Below are positions 16,616-27,145 of a stretch of 64,000 nt of DNA, piece by piece. The notes beneath the pieces were generated by a model, which saw only the letters and a list, made by a program, of their open reading frames with translations, was not told the DNA's origin and searched no databases. The number at the start of each line of letters is the position of its first letter. Positions within the stretch are counted from its first letter, which is position 1. Made by a program: the position numbers and the translations under genes. This DNA comes from Candidatus Latescibacterota bacterium (GTDB taxonomy: Bacteria > Latescibacterota > UBA2968): NCBI GenBank assembly GCA_022821275.1, contig JAJEDY010000095.1, positions 66,700 through 130,699 of the forward strand. The letters run 5' to 3'.

Positions 16616-19600
16616 TCATCTTCTCCTTTTAATTCGTTCCTGTGCCTTTCGCAATAAATCTCTTGAATCAATTCCAGAGTCTGTTTTGGGTGTCTCTATT
16701 CTTGTATTTTCTGAGGAGTGGTTCTCTTGTTTGCTGGTCTTATCCAGTTGCGATAATGGAGATCTCTGTAATAAAAGAGCCAGAACCCGATGTGCTTGTT
16801 TGCGTTTCAACAACCCCCTGCTTAAGGCTATTTGTGCATCAATACCCAAAAGACAATCCAGGCAGGCGGTCTCACAACGGTCATGATGGTCCGAGTTGAC
16901 ATAAAGAACGCGCAACGCTTCTTCAAGCCATAAACGGCCTAAGCCCAACAGTTCTCGAACATGACCTGCACCTCCTGCGACATTGTCATAAAGCACAATA
17001 CCCCACCCAGAACCATCCTTGCCTGCCGGTACAGTCATTACACCGATTTCACGCATATCCAGTTCAAGTATCTGAACACCTGCTCTTTGCAATGCATATC
17101 CCAAAGTGGTAATCAGAGCACGGTCTCGCGCCTGACCATCCAGACATTTCATAAAGTCAACCATCAAAACATCCGTAATCTCACGTGCTGCTAACATTTG
17201 TCCACGAAGTATAGGATGTTCTCCTTCAGACCAACAACGCATCCAAGAATTTGAAGAATGTAAAGGCGCGTGGTTGTCAAAATCAGGAGGAAGGTTCATG
17301 ATACCCTCGCCATAATCCATCTCACTTTCGGCAAAACCACACTTGAGGCAAATGGCAAATCCTTTATTTTCTTCTCCCTTGTTATAAACCAGTATTTCTC
17401 CATCTTCCTGATAGTGACAATCCAATCCTTGTATATCTCCTAAATTTTTGATGGATGTAATTTCCTCATCTCGGTTCTGCAAAAATGTTATGGTAGCTGT
17501 CTCCACAGAGCCAATACGTTCTTCATCGGTGCTAAACTTTGGTGGATCCCAAGCTGCACTGCTAAAACCGTGTTTAGGAAAAAGCATCGGCATGGGAGAG
17601 ATGGCTGGTCTTGCACCACATATAGGACAAACATGTTCCATCTTGGATATCCAATAATAGAAATGACCTTGGACACATTCACACCACTGACCTCGCAAGC
17701 CAAAAGAGATATCTCCATCCGTCCAATGTTTCAACAAACCACGCGACGAAATCTGCTTGCCACCCACCAATAATTGAGAACCAGGGACATATTCACGCAA
17801 AGCCAACAAACTACTGCGCTCCAAACGATATTGATCTTCTTCGCGTACCTTATTCCGGTATTCTTGATCCGGGACAATAACCCGCAACTTTTGCACACCA
17901 ATGGGAAAACCATAATGAGGTAAAAATTGGCGGTCAGCTAAACTCTCAATAACCGTAATCGCATGCAGTGCACTCAGTTGATAACGGATTGCGTTGGCTT
18001 GGGCTTGCTGTTCTTCTTCAGTAGCACGCCAGCTTGATAGTAAATTCTCATATTCTTCGCGCCAACTGTGAATGGACTCACGAAAGTGATTGATGGAATG
18101 TTGTAAAAAGCTATGCCAATCCTCTATTTCTTTTAATAAACGGGTTTGGTTCAACAAGATCCCAATCGTATTGCCAAGTACTTCTTGTCCCCCATCTCGT
18201 ATCCATTTCAGATAGCTTAAAAACTGTGCTTCCAAACCAGACACCGTCAAATCGGGATTCCACCATGGGAAATCAAGTTGATATTCCGACGCGATAGGTG
18301 TTCGAATGCTCGGCTTCGGATCTCCCTTTTTCCAATATGCCACCTTTGGTACACCGCAAAAGGTACCCATGTTGCCAAATGCGTTCATAGCTCCCACATG
18401 CTGATCTTCAGGATAAATGGCTCGAAAAAATTCTCCAATCAGGAAGGAGTGAAAATGGCGCTTCACGACTCGATTGCGATCAAGAAAAACCAGAGGTTTG
18501 CGTAAAGGCCGATCAAGATAGTCACCAACACGATTAAACACTTCTCGATCATAGGGTTGCGACCGGGCATAAGTTATCACAGCAGAAGATCCATCAGATC
18601 GACGGCCTGCCCGACCTGCACGCTGTAAATAGTTGGCCTTTCCCGGTGGTACATTGCTCATCAGGACCGCGTTTAACCCTCCTATGTCAATGCCCAATTC
18701 CAGAGTCGTTGTCGCACTCAGAATATTACGAATACCATATTTGAAGAGGTCTTGCAATCGCCTATTTTCATGAGGTGATAACTGTGCACTGTGTTCTTCT
18801 GCCCATAATCCCATCTGAAAAACTTTTGAATCACGATACTCACGCCGCTGCCGCCCGACCCGAGCATCTTTGTCCAGTTCGTCATCGAAGATGGATCTTA
18901 AAGTGCGACTGCAGCCAATTTCGGGCGCACAGCCCAAGATGCTGCGATACCAGAGATGTCCAGTCTTTTCACATCGGTAAATATTGATGGGACGCCGCAA
19001 ACCCAGATGGTCAAAGACCAACTGAATGGCATCTTGTGTTGGTCCAGTTCCAGACTGTCTTATATGACACTGAAGCCAAGACAATTGTCTATCCAAAGGT
19101 TTTTGTCCCACAGGATGCGCGGCTGTCATCAATTGCTCAAATGCTGTCTCAAGCATCTGTGTAGCCAAGTATTCAATGTCATCTGAAACGCCACAGGCTC
19201 TCAATACTTGATCTGCAAACCACAACCTACGTTGTCGCAAAGATTGTCCCACAAAGCTAATTAACCGGTTGCCAGATGCTTTTTCTGAACACCAATAGCC
19301 TATATAAGGCACATTAAATGGGCTGTCTCTCAAAGCATCTGAATCTTCAAGTGCAATAACTCCATCAGACCTAAGCGTATCACACAATGCTTTAAGAAAA
19401 TCCACCCATATCTGACTCAACTGGGTTCGAGCCTTTTCATGGGGCAAAGTACCAAGTAAAGTATTGGGCACTTGTAATTCATCAATCCCGGGATAGGTCA
19501 CTTCAACCAGACCGAGGTTTTCCAACGAATTGTGACCGCGATAAGTCCGGGCAAATTCTTGTGCCAAATATAGTCTGGCATGACGCTTCACTTGTTCATA

Positions 19601-21967
19601 ATTCTTTTCCCATTCTCGTTGTCCCCATCTTTCTCCGTCTTTTTTAGGTAGGTGACGAAAAGCTGTCTCGCGGTCCAGTAATTCTGATAGAAGAGGCTGG
19701 CGAGCCAGTTTTTCACACCAGTTATCAATAGAACCACCTGCGGCTGCGTTTTGTACCTGCAATCTTAAATATTGTAGAATATTTAAGATTACTTGCCTTG
19801 ACCCAGGATCAAGGTCAGGTTCTGCAAGCCGCATTTCATTGTTCTGGATCATTTCTTTAATGTTAGCAACTGTTTTTTCTCCACCCAAAGGTTCTTCGAC
19901 AATCTGTTTTAATATTGCGGCGCGGATAACTTGAAATTCGTGTTGTCCTGTCAAGCGAGGGCCTAAACGCGCTGCTTCCTGCCGACTGTCGCTGAAAACC
20001 AGCAAACGTCGGCCCCGTGCAGGCAGAAAATCATTCAACAGCGTTGGAAAATGCGGCATCTCTGACAATACTGTCTCTGTTAGAATAGATAAAAGAAGCG
20101 GTGACCAGCGACCAAAAGAAGTAAAAGCCTGTTGGCTTTCACCACAGCGAGCACACTCTGAAACCTCATATAGAGACACAGCCTTGTCAGATGTTTCCTT
20201 TAGCTCGGCTGTCATAGGGTCAATGACATATTTTCTGCCATTTGAAGTCGCCTTAAAAGAAAAAAACAAGGGATCTCTTGTCTCATCTGAAATAATGGGT
20301 TTGAGATACTGCCGGTCTCGCTTTCCTGCCAATAACCATTCCCCACAATTCCTACATCGAAATAGGGATAGTACTGCACCTCCACAAGCAGAACAGGCTT
20401 CATGAAATCCTGAAAGAACACGCCCTAAAGATTTTAGCTTTAAATGTTGTTTACCAGAACAATTCGAATTAACACAAATGGATAACCCATCGTTAGATCG
20501 TGCCACCAAATGGATTCGGTGGGGTATTAAAGGATATTGATGAGGCAACTCCCTTGCTGTTGCTGCAAGTTGGAGCAACACAATTGTCGCTTTTATCTCA
20601 TCTTTTGTCTGCCCGCCCCAAAGTGTCTCAGTCAGTTCTACCAATGGCAAATGTCTTTTTTTCCATAATTCTTTTTCCAACTCATGAATCAAAGGTGAGG
20701 CTCCTAATGTCTCCTTGAGCAGACGGGCTGGCACATCTCGTTCTTTTACACTATCCACCAAAGCTGAATTGACCAAAACCGGTAGTTGTTGTCGCAACTG
20801 CTGACACATATCTGGCTCTTTAGCCAGTATAGGCTGCATATCTTCATCATAGGTTATCAAAGGTCGGTCCAGCCAATCCTGTTTAATTAAATCCTCTGGC
20901 GTGCTATTTCGCTCTGGCGGTGCAGGAATGTCCAGTTGAACACGGGCCGAGCGTCCTTCTATAACTCGAACCTGATCAATTGATTTTGAAAAAATCGTCG
21001 CCGCAAACCTCTTAAGATCATCCGAGTTTCCCGACCCAAGTGTTGCAGAGGTCGCCATTTGTATAATATCTGAAGAAGAAACTCCGCAACGAATAGCAAG
21101 GCGTCGCAATAAGAGCGCGATTTCAGCAGCCAATGTCCCCGTGTATAAATGTGCTTCATCCAGAACCACCGCACGAAGTCCTGATCCAAAAAATACAGAA
21201 TCCTGTGGCCTACAAAGCATGTATTCCAACATAGAATAGTTTGTCACAAGAATATCTGGAACTTGATCGAGATTTGGAGGATTCTCCTTTCTACCAGTTT
21301 TTGGATTTTCCAGCCCTCTGGCTTCTTGTCTGGTGCGGACGCGGCAGGCGTCCCAATAGGGTATTCCGTCGCGATCAGCGAATTTTTTATTTTCTGGCGT
21401 TTCACTGGTGAAGTGGAAAAGTCGGATATGTGTTTGACCTTCAAGCCAACTGTAGAGTCGATCGACCTGATCATTGACTAACGCATTCATAGGGTACAAG
21501 ATGATGCACTTCACACCTTCTTGTTTAGTCGAAGAAGTATAGAGCGCATTTAGAATAGGCAACAGAAACGCCTCTGTTTTACCTGTACCGGTGCCCGCAG
21601 TTACAACAACTGCTTGTTTTTCTGCTTGTTTTTTTAGATCCTCAGCGCAACACAGGGCCTCATATTGATGGGTATAGAGAGGCCGTTCAGAAGGAACAGC
21701 CCCAGTTTTATCCAATTGATCGCGAAGCTGGGTATTAAATTTTCCCGCATCAACCAACTTAGCAAGTGTCCAATCAGACTGCTCTGCTGGGAAATTGCCC
21801 TCAACCCACAGATCGCTCAATAACCCACCATTTTGTGGTGTTGAAGACCATAACTCGCGACAAATATCTGCTAACTTCGGATCATTTACAAAGTTGTCGT
21901 CCACACAAAAATCGGTTAATCGTTTACGGATTTTTTCTGATAATTGCAGTGCGTCAAGTTGTGCCAT
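16616..21967 (-). CDS. Giant DEAD/DEAH-box helicase with DUF1998-type C-terminus (DruE-like)
   Basis: A 1783-aa superfamily 2 helicase. Walker A is GTGTGKT at 125-131 and DEAH at 270-273. The second RecA domain (roughly 1080-1150) has TTTLELGIDIGG and the motif VI stretch QRAGRAGRRSDG. Cys clusters around 495-550 and in VCPICGARP suggest zinc ribbons. The C-terminal ~150 residues (GGAGHVRELLGLG, CLDCLLG) match the DUF1998 region found in DruE and DrmB defence proteins. It starts 9 bases after the stop of the 1488-aa gene, with GGAGTAATTT. Layout fits Druantia type III; the assignment is by architecture, not by a search. Confidence 0.8.
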   Translation of the reverse strand: MAQLDALQLSEKIRKRLTDFCVDDNFVNDPKLADICRELWSSTPQNGGLLSDLWVEGNFPAEQSDWTLAKLVDAGKFNTQLRDQLDKTGAVPSERPLYTHQYEALCCAEDLKKQAEKQAVVVTAGTGTGKTEAFLLPILNALYTSSTKQEGVKCIILYPMNALVNDQVDRLYSWLEGQTHIRLFHFTSETPENKKFADRDGIPYWDACRVRTRQEARGLENPKTGRKENPPNLDQVPDILVTNYSMLEYMLCRPQDSVFFGSGLRAVVLDEAHLYTGTLAAEIALLLRRLAIRCGVSSSDIIQMATSATLGSGNSDDLKRFAATIFSKSIDQVRVIEGRSARVQLDIPAPPERNSTPEDLIKQDWLDRPLITYDEDMQPILAKEPDMCQQLRQQLPVLVNSALVDSVKERDVPARLLKETLGASPLIHELEKELWKKRHLPLVELTETLWGGQTKDEIKATIVLLQLAATARELPHQYPLIPHRIHLVARSNDGLSICVNSNCSGKQHLKLKSLGRVLSGFHEACSACGGAVLSLFRCRNCGEWLLAGKRDRQYLKPIISDETRDPLFFSFKATSNGRKYVIDPMTAELKETSDKAVSLYEVSECARCGESQQAFTSFGRWSPLLLSILTETVLSEMPHFPTLLNDFLPARGRRLLVFSDSRQEAARLGPRLTGQHEFQVIRAAILKQIVEEPLGGEKTVANIKEMIQNNEMRLAEPDLDPGSRQVILNILQYLRLQVQNAAAGGSIDNWCEKLARQPLLSELLDRETAFRHLPKKDGERWGQREWEKNYEQVKRHARLYLAQEFARTYRGHNSLENLGLVEVTYPGIDELQVPNTLLGTLPHEKARTQLSQIWVDFLKALCDTLRSDGVIALEDSDALRDSPFNVPYIGYWCSEKASGNRLISFVGQSLRQRRLWFADQVLRACGVSDDIEYLATQMLETAFEQLMTAAHPVGQKPLDRQLSWLQCHIRQSGTGPTQDAIQLVFDHLGLRRPINIYRCEKTGHLWYRSILGCAPEIGCSRTLRSIFDDELDKDARVGRQRREYRDSKVFQMGLWAEEHSAQLSPHENRRLQDLFKYGIRNILSATTTLELGIDIGGLNAVLMSNVPPGKANYLQRAGRAGRRSDGSSAVITYARSQPYDREVFNRVGDYLDRPLRKPLVFLDRNRVVKRHFHSFLIGEFFRAIYPEDQHVGAMNAFGNMGTFCGVPKVAYWKKGDPKPSIRTPIASEYQLDFPWWNPDLTVSGLEAQFLSYLKWIRDGGQEVLGNTIGILLNQTRLLKEIEDWHSFLQHSINHFRESIHSWREEYENLLSSWRATEEEQQAQANAIRYQLSALHAITVIESLADRQFLPHYGFPIGVQKLRVIVPDQEYRNKVREEDQYRLERSSLLALREYVPGSQLLVGGKQISSRGLLKHWTDGDISFGLRGQWCECVQGHFYYWISKMEHVCPICGARPAISPMPMLFPKHGFSSAAWDPPKFSTDEERIGSVETATITFLQNRDEEITSIKNLGDIQGLDCHYQEDGEILVYNKGEENKGFAICLKCGFAESEMDYGEGIMNLPPDFDNHAPLHSSNSWMRCWSEGEHPILRGQMLAAREITDVLMVDFMKCLDGQARDRALITTLGYALQRAGVQILELDMREIGVMTVPAGKDGSGWGIVLYDNVAGGAGHVRELLGLGRLWLEEALRVLYVNSDHHDRCETACLDCLLGIDAQIALSRGLLKRKQAHRVLALLLQRSPLSQLDKTSKQENHSSENTRIETPKTDSGIDSRDLLRKAQERIKRRR

Positions 21968-21976
21968 AAATTACTC

Positions 21977-24900
21977 CTATAGATTGCGGATTATATCATT
22001 AAAGATATTGATGCAAAGGTAACGATTAAAGGGTTGCACATTCATTGATATTTCAAGGTTTTCTCGATTAATTGCTGAGAGATGTCGGTTGCGTCCAGAT
22101 TTTGCCATTTCCACGCCTTGTTGAGCGACATGTTTTAAAAAAGAAGGAGCGAGTATCATGCTTTGAGCGGCTTCATCAAGACGATTTTCCTCCTCAATTC
22201 TGGTGTCTTGCTCCGAGGCTCGTGATGGCAAATACAGAAAGCGTCGCTTAGCACTTTGAAGATGATCATTCCACTCAGACTCCTTGAAATTTCTGTAACG
22301 CGAATCCAGCAATGCCTGCACCACGCGTCCCATAAAAATGGGATTTATATGCCCTAAGCAATGGAGTGCTTTCCCAAAGTTGTTCAAAAATTGATCTTGT
22401 ATCATCAAATCAACAATGGCTGATGCGTGTTCAGGTTCAACAGGAATCTCAACAAATAATTCTCCAATATTGGCAAACCACGTTTCATAGGTTTCGTTAA
22501 AGCATAGGTACCTTGGAAGCCCTTGATCTTGCACCCAGGCAGATAGTACAGCGACCAAGTTTGTTTCGATGAAACGGATAACTTTTTCTCTCCATGTCGG
22601 CTTGAGAATAGGGAGATGTAACCATCGCATCATCGCTGCCACATTTTGAATACTTTTAGCATCCAAAGAATCCAAAATCTCTATGTGATCTTCCCACCAA
22701 CTTCCCACACATTCTCCACGATACGCAATGCCACAGGCAACCAAAGGGCTATCGATTTCCGCGAGCCATTGCCTACCTTCATGCATCTCAATTTCGAATT
22801 GAGACACACGTCCATTGGGTGATACACCGATCAAGAAATGATCAGATCCCGGCTCTACATCTCTGTGCAAGAATATATCAATGAGGGTTTCATCCATCAG
22901 CACTTGGTCTATAATCCCACGGTCAACTACTTCCGTGGATAGCGTCAACAGTTTTTCTTCTGATAAGCAGTTATAGGGTTTTTGGACTTTCAAAGGTGCT
23001 CCCAATCCCACCAATCCTCCGAGTGTTCTAGGACGCTTCCACAGCCTGCGTAGAAACACACTCCCTTCCATCAAAGCGAGATCTTGGAAACGCTCCCCTC
23101 GCCAATGATTTGGAACGAAAACTTGTACACGATTAGATTCCAGTTCTCTAACAGTTACCTCTCGCCCAATAAACATCGGCTTCCACCGGGTCTTTCGTTC
23201 AATGACTGATCCCATAAAGTCTAAATCAACTGGCAATCGAAGACGTTTTTTATCGCCATTGCAGTCCAAACGAAATTCAATTTTGCTCCCTCGCCAGATA
23301 GCGAGTGCGACCTCTGGTGTCAATTCAATATTTTTAATTCGTCTCTCTTCCGGCAGAGGTGTGACTGCGACGGGTTTTTTACAGAAAATAGCGTGAGAAA
23401 TTTTGACTTCAGGAGGAATATTTTTGATAGCCAAATCAAATTTGTCCCCAAACTCCAAGGTGGCGTTTGATACTACCTTGATCTGAATTTTTTGCTCCCA
23501 ATCAGAGAGATGGGATATAGATTTATCTGATTGTTCAGATTTTAAAAGAGGAGACCAAAAATCATCTTCTTCCATAGTAATTTTTAAGTCAGGTGACCAT
23601 CCTTTTTGCAGTAAAATCAATCGCCATTTTCCTTCTCCAACAAGCCTCCACGGCTCAATAGATGGTTCAACCCCAAGATCTGTCAAGGTAATCAGCACAT
23701 ATTGTGACTGAGTATCCATCTGTCTTTCCCAAGCATTGATTTTGCGCCCTGAAGGAAATAGAAAGACACTGACCATCAAATCATCATCTTCATTCCAGAG
23801 TTGGAGTTCCTGAGTATAACACGTTTTGCCTTCCGAATCACATAGACGAATGATTTGCTGAGGACTATCAAGATGGATACGGATTTCCTCTATACACCCA
23901 TAGCTGCCATTGGCATCTCTAAGAAGCGAGCCCATATACCGTTCGCCTACAAAAAGATCGTAGCGATCATCATTAAGATCCATCCGATCAAGTTGTTGTA
24001 GAGGACATTCAAAAAATGGCTTGTCAACACCGTCCCATCGAAGGTTGGGGCTATGGACCAACATTACGTGCTGTCCATCATCTTCACCAGATACCTGAAT
24101 ATTCGGTGTGGAAAGCTGGTCTTCAAGTTCTTCAACCGACTTTGTAGCATCTAGCACATCTTGTGTTTTTTCAGGTAGTACCCAGGGATTAGCATCGAGA
24201 ATTTTGGTAGCTATATCCAGCGATATGCGGTTAAACCGAAAATCTCTCAACGTATGGAACAAATGAAAGAAACTCTCGCTTTTTAAGTGCGTGCTCAACA
24301 ATAAATCGAATGCGCGAAGATTTTTATGCCCCGTCAGCGTCAAAGGGAGTTGTTTAAGATGAGATAAAGCAAAGCCATATTGTAATGTCATGGTTATGTA
24401 ATAACTTTGCGTGCCTTCCTGCCCCAAAACATGCCGCAGATTAAATTTTCGACAGGTAGATTCTATTACATCTTTAAATCTTTGATTGATACCTTGATTT
24501 CCTTGAAAAACAATCTTTCTGGCATCATCATTTAATCGCTTGCGTAAAAACGGCCAAAGCATGCTTGATATAGATTCTCTGCGACCAACCTCTGTAGCCA
24601 ATAGTAGTAGTAAAAGGCCAGCTCCCAAAGCAACTGGAGTGGCTTTCCCCGCCCCCCATTCAAGATATTGTTCATAATCATCCAACAATGCACGCAGAGT
24701 AGATGCATCAATATGCTTTGCCCACAAAATCAGCCATTGATATCCTTCTTGATTGATACGCAATTCGCACAAAGAACGAGGCGTTGGCAGATCTTCAACT
24801 GCTTTAATGATTCGCAGAATAGCTTTACAAACAGCATCGGAATTTATTGGATCTAATCCGATAAAAAGATTTTTGTAATGATCTTTCTCATTTTCAATTT

Positions 24901-26443
24901 CCTCTAAAATTGTGTCATAATCTAAGTCGCTTGTAACACATAATGGAAATGTTGTGATTTCTGTTGGCTGGGGGTCAGATAAGGATGGTAAAATTTCCTC
25001 TTCTGCATATTCAGACAGCGCATAAATAGCTCGATCTACTTTTTTAATTTCATCAGCGCGTTCTAAGTTTTGAAGCACGGAATTGACTCGACTTGCTGAA
25101 AATCCTTTGGGAAAGTCCGGAAATAACTCTTGGGACTTTGCGGCGATGTCTTTGAAGTGAGCGGGCCGTTTCAGTATATTTAGCGTTCGAATTATGCAAG
25201 GTCTCAACCGTTTGATGGATCGGTGACTTTCTTCTGCACATCGAAATAGAATTCTATCTTCTGTTTTGCTAAGTCCTCCAGTACATCTTCTTGCAACAGA
25301 TAAGTAATCTTCCTCATTGATGTCATATTCCTTCTCCCAACGTTCCAAACCGGGAAGTTTTCCAAAGTCCTTCCCCCAGTTTATCCACAACCAGTCGCTA
25401 TTATAGACTTGGATTGGTTCGACCATTGCAATTGTTTTTAAAATTTGGTATAAACCTCGGTTTGTAATCCGTCTTCCAAAATAATTTTCCATCTTATTTG
25501 CAATCCTATCAGGAAACACAAGACGCATAGAGGACAATTCAAAAAGATTTTGTCCCAAAACATAACCGAAGATTATCCGAAATGCAGGATGCTGGAGCCG
25601 ATCAATCACCTTTTTTGTTCTCTGGCGTGCTCCTTCTCTTGAAACCCCTAACGCCTCACCCAATTCTTCCAGCGTATGTCCATCAAGTAACCTTTTCTCG
25701 ATCAAAGTTCTTTCATCGTCATCAAACTGAGACAACCAGTAACCGCCGTAACCGAGATCCAGATGAACAGGTTTTAAAATTCGATATTGAGCACGCGCTT
25801 GAAACCCATCCCATGAAAGCACCACTTCAGCTTGTAATCCCCAATATTGACAAAATGCAAGGAATGTACGCATATCGGCAGCAGATATGTCCTCATCACC
25901 TAATTTTTCAATCACCCCCACCTGTTCTAAAAGAGTCCATAGCTCGTCTGGTTTCAATTGATAGGGGCTGGCTATCAACCGGCAGATTCTCTCGCCAAGT
26001 ATATCAGTGACGGATTCTTCAGGTTCTGCATGCGAGCACCATGTCAGCAGATATCTACAGGCCGATTCAATTAGCGTTTTTCGTGGTATAAATCCTTTCG
26101 TGGAAAATTTTTCTTTAGGCTCAAGTGTGACATAAGCGGGATGATGAAGCAAAACTTTTTCTAATTTTGATGGCGAGATAACATATTCATCGCTTATAGG
26201 ATCAATCCGATCACAGATTTGTGCTGCTGTAAGTGCCGGTGTAGCAATCTTTGCGGTCCAGCCCAGTAACTTTTCAAGATGTTTTGAGTCTATGGGCTGT
26301 GGACTTTCAAAGCTATTATCCACATCTTCCGTTGTTGTTTTAATGGTTGCGTACGGATATTTGGACATATCCCACCGGAGTTGATAATCTATCATATCAT
26401 TCTTGATAGCAAACAAAGACCTTGGTTTGAGTTTACGCATCAT
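21977..26443 (-). CDS. 1488-aa HTH-containing protein, partner of the giant helicase (DruH-like candidate)
   Basis: I do not recognise this protein as a whole. Residues ~242-284 hold a sigma-70 region-4-like HTH (HTLEELGEALGVSREGARQ), and ~415-479 resemble a HARE-HTH winged helix (ILKRPAHFKDIAAKSQ ... RAIYALSEY). The middle is helical and the last 600 residues are beta-rich with no catalytic motif I can see. The start was chosen at tandem ATGs behind AAGGAAGTG; a TTG 30 nt upstream is less likely. It precedes the DEAH helicase by 9 bases. In a Druantia III reading it would occupy the place of DruH. Confidence 0.75.
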   Translation of the reverse strand: MMRKLKPRSLFAIKNDMIDYQLRWDMSKYPYATIKTTTEDVDNSFESPQPIDSKHLEKLLGWTAKIATPALTAAQICDRIDPISDEYVISPSKLEKVLLHHPAYVTLEPKEKFSTKGFIPRKTLIESACRYLLTWCSHAEPEESVTDILGERICRLIASPYQLKPDELWTLLEQVGVIEKLGDEDISAADMRTFLAFCQYWGLQAEVVLSWDGFQARAQYRILKPVHLDLGYGGYWLSQFDDDERTLIEKRLLDGHTLEELGEALGVSREGARQRTKKVIDRLQHPAFRIIFGYVLGQNLFELSSMRLVFPDRIANKMENYFGRRITNRGLYQILKTIAMVEPIQVYNSDWLWINWGKDFGKLPGLERWEKEYDINEEDYLSVARRCTGGLSKTEDRILFRCAEESHRSIKRLRPCIIRTLNILKRPAHFKDIAAKSQELFPDFPKGFSASRVNSVLQNLERADEIKKVDRAIYALSEYAEEEILPSLSDPQPTEITTFPLCVTSDLDYDTILEEIENEKDHYKNLFIGLDPINSDAVCKAILRIIKAVEDLPTPRSLCELRINQEGYQWLILWAKHIDASTLRALLDDYEQYLEWGAGKATPVALGAGLLLLLLATEVGRRESISSMLWPFLRKRLNDDARKIVFQGNQGINQRFKDVIESTCRKFNLRHVLGQEGTQSYYITMTLQYGFALSHLKQLPLTLTGHKNLRAFDLLLSTHLKSESFFHLFHTLRDFRFNRISLDIATKILDANPWVLPEKTQDVLDATKSVEELEDQLSTPNIQVSGEDDGQHVMLVHSPNLRWDGVDKPFFECPLQQLDRMDLNDDRYDLFVGERYMGSLLRDANGSYGCIEEIRIHLDSPQQIIRLCDSEGKTCYTQELQLWNEDDDLMVSVFLFPSGRKINAWERQMDTQSQYVLITLTDLGVEPSIEPWRLVGEGKWRLILLQKGWSPDLKITMEEDDFWSPLLKSEQSDKSISHLSDWEQKIQIKVVSNATLEFGDKFDLAIKNIPPEVKISHAIFCKKPVAVTPLPEERRIKNIELTPEVALAIWRGSKIEFRLDCNGDKKRLRLPVDLDFMGSVIERKTRWKPMFIGREVTVRELESNRVQVFVPNHWRGERFQDLALMEGSVFLRRLWKRPRTLGGLVGLGAPLKVQKPYNCLSEEKLLTLSTEVVDRGIIDQVLMDETLIDIFLHRDVEPGSDHFLIGVSPNGRVSQFEIEMHEGRQWLAEIDSPLVACGIAYRGECVGSWWEDHIEILDSLDAKSIQNVAAMMRWLHLPILKPTWREKVIRFIETNLVAVLSAWVQDQGLPRYLCFNETYETWFANIGELFVEIPVEPEHASAIVDLMIQDQFLNNFGKALHCLGHINPIFMGRVVQALLDSRYRNFKESEWNDHLQSAKRRFLYLPSRASEQDTRIEEENRLDEAAQSMILAPSFLKHVAQQGVEMAKSGRNRHLSAINRENLEISMNVQPFNRYLCINIFNDIIRNL

Positions 26444-26469
26444 CACTTCCTTCTTGCTTGGCAAGTATT

Positions 26470-26637
26470 TCAATTGAGTTTAGAGGTGAGTTTCTCTGCC
26501 AATTCATCCAGTATCTCTGAACAAGTTAATCCTTCAATTTTCCCCTGTCGTGCCAGTTCAAGACAGCGATACGGGTTGCCTTCTCAGCCGATACCGGACA
26601 ACAGAATGTTTGTATCATAAACGGCTATGGGTTGCAT
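26470..26637 (-). pseudogene. Truncated PIN-domain toxin (COG1569-like) with in-frame stop
   Basis: The minus strand reads MQPIAVYDTNILLSGIG, then TGA, then EGNPYRCLELARQGKIEG and SEILDELAEKL. That is the N-terminal third of a PIN-domain ribonuclease (first Asp in YDTN, later LARxGKI...SEEIL). The TGA replaces a likely Trp, and the reading ends after 55 codons where about 140 are expected. Its start overlaps the stop of the 93-aa upstream gene, the usual antitoxin-toxin junction. The giant operon begins immediately after it. Confidence 0.75.
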
Positions 26638-26906
26638 TCGCGGTCCTCATGGATGAGGTCATTGACAAAATTCTCGCGTTTCGCTTCGGTCATCGTATCC
26701 CAATTCAATCCCCGAGACGCACATAATTTTCGAAACTGCGCTTCAGCATAGTCCATGCGTGCCGTGCGATTGACTTCTGCCTGCTCTGCAAGTGCGAGTA
26801 ATACTTCTCGCTTCTCTTCCGGTGGCATTTGCTGGACCAAACCAATGACCTGATCGGTTGTTAATTCAACGGTCAAGATCATGTCAATCACTTTCTTGCA
26901 ATCCAT
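26625..26906 (-). CDS. Probable antitoxin of the broken PIN toxin
   Basis: A 93-aa charged, helical protein (LVQQMPPEEKREVLLALAEQAE). It overlaps the start of the truncated PIN gene, as antitoxins do. The first ATG lacks a clear ribosome site; the Met at codon 9 is an alternative start. With its toxin broken, it is an orphan here. A family name cannot be given with confidence. Confidence 0.6.
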   Translation of the reverse strand: MDCKKVIDMILTVELTTDQVIGLVQQMPPEEKREVLLALAEQAEVNRTARMDYAEAQFRKLCASRGLNWDTMTEAKRENFVNDLIHEDRECNP

Positions 26907-26921
26907 ATATATTGAGAAAGG

Positions 26922-27113
26922 TCAGTCGGTCGCAGCCGGGGGCCTTACCTGCTGAGCGGCCAAACGACGTGGTGGCAAGTTGATATATAGTCGGCCGCTT
27001 GCCTTCTCTTGTGCTTTGATATCTTTTACAATCAAATCCAAGTTGTACTTGAACCGCGCTGCATGCTCATGCCTGATTCGCCACACTTCTGCGACAATGG
27101 GATCGTTTTTCAT
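26922..27113 (-). CDS. Small conserved hypothetical protein (63 aa)
   Basis: It begins MKNDPIVAEVWRIRHEHAARF and continues DLIVKDIKAQEKASGR, a pattern I have met in small proteins located near toxin-antitoxin genes in many phyla. It has a good ribosome site (GGAGGATGAAAT). The predicted protein is basic and helical. It lies 15 bases upstream of the antitoxin-like gene and may be part of the same module. Confidence 0.65.
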   Translation of the reverse strand: MKNDPIVAEVWRIRHEHAARFKYNLDLIVKDIKAQEKASGRLYINLPPRRLAAQQVRPPAATD

Positions 27114-27145
27114 ATTTCATCCTCCAATATAAGGTTGGCTACACC

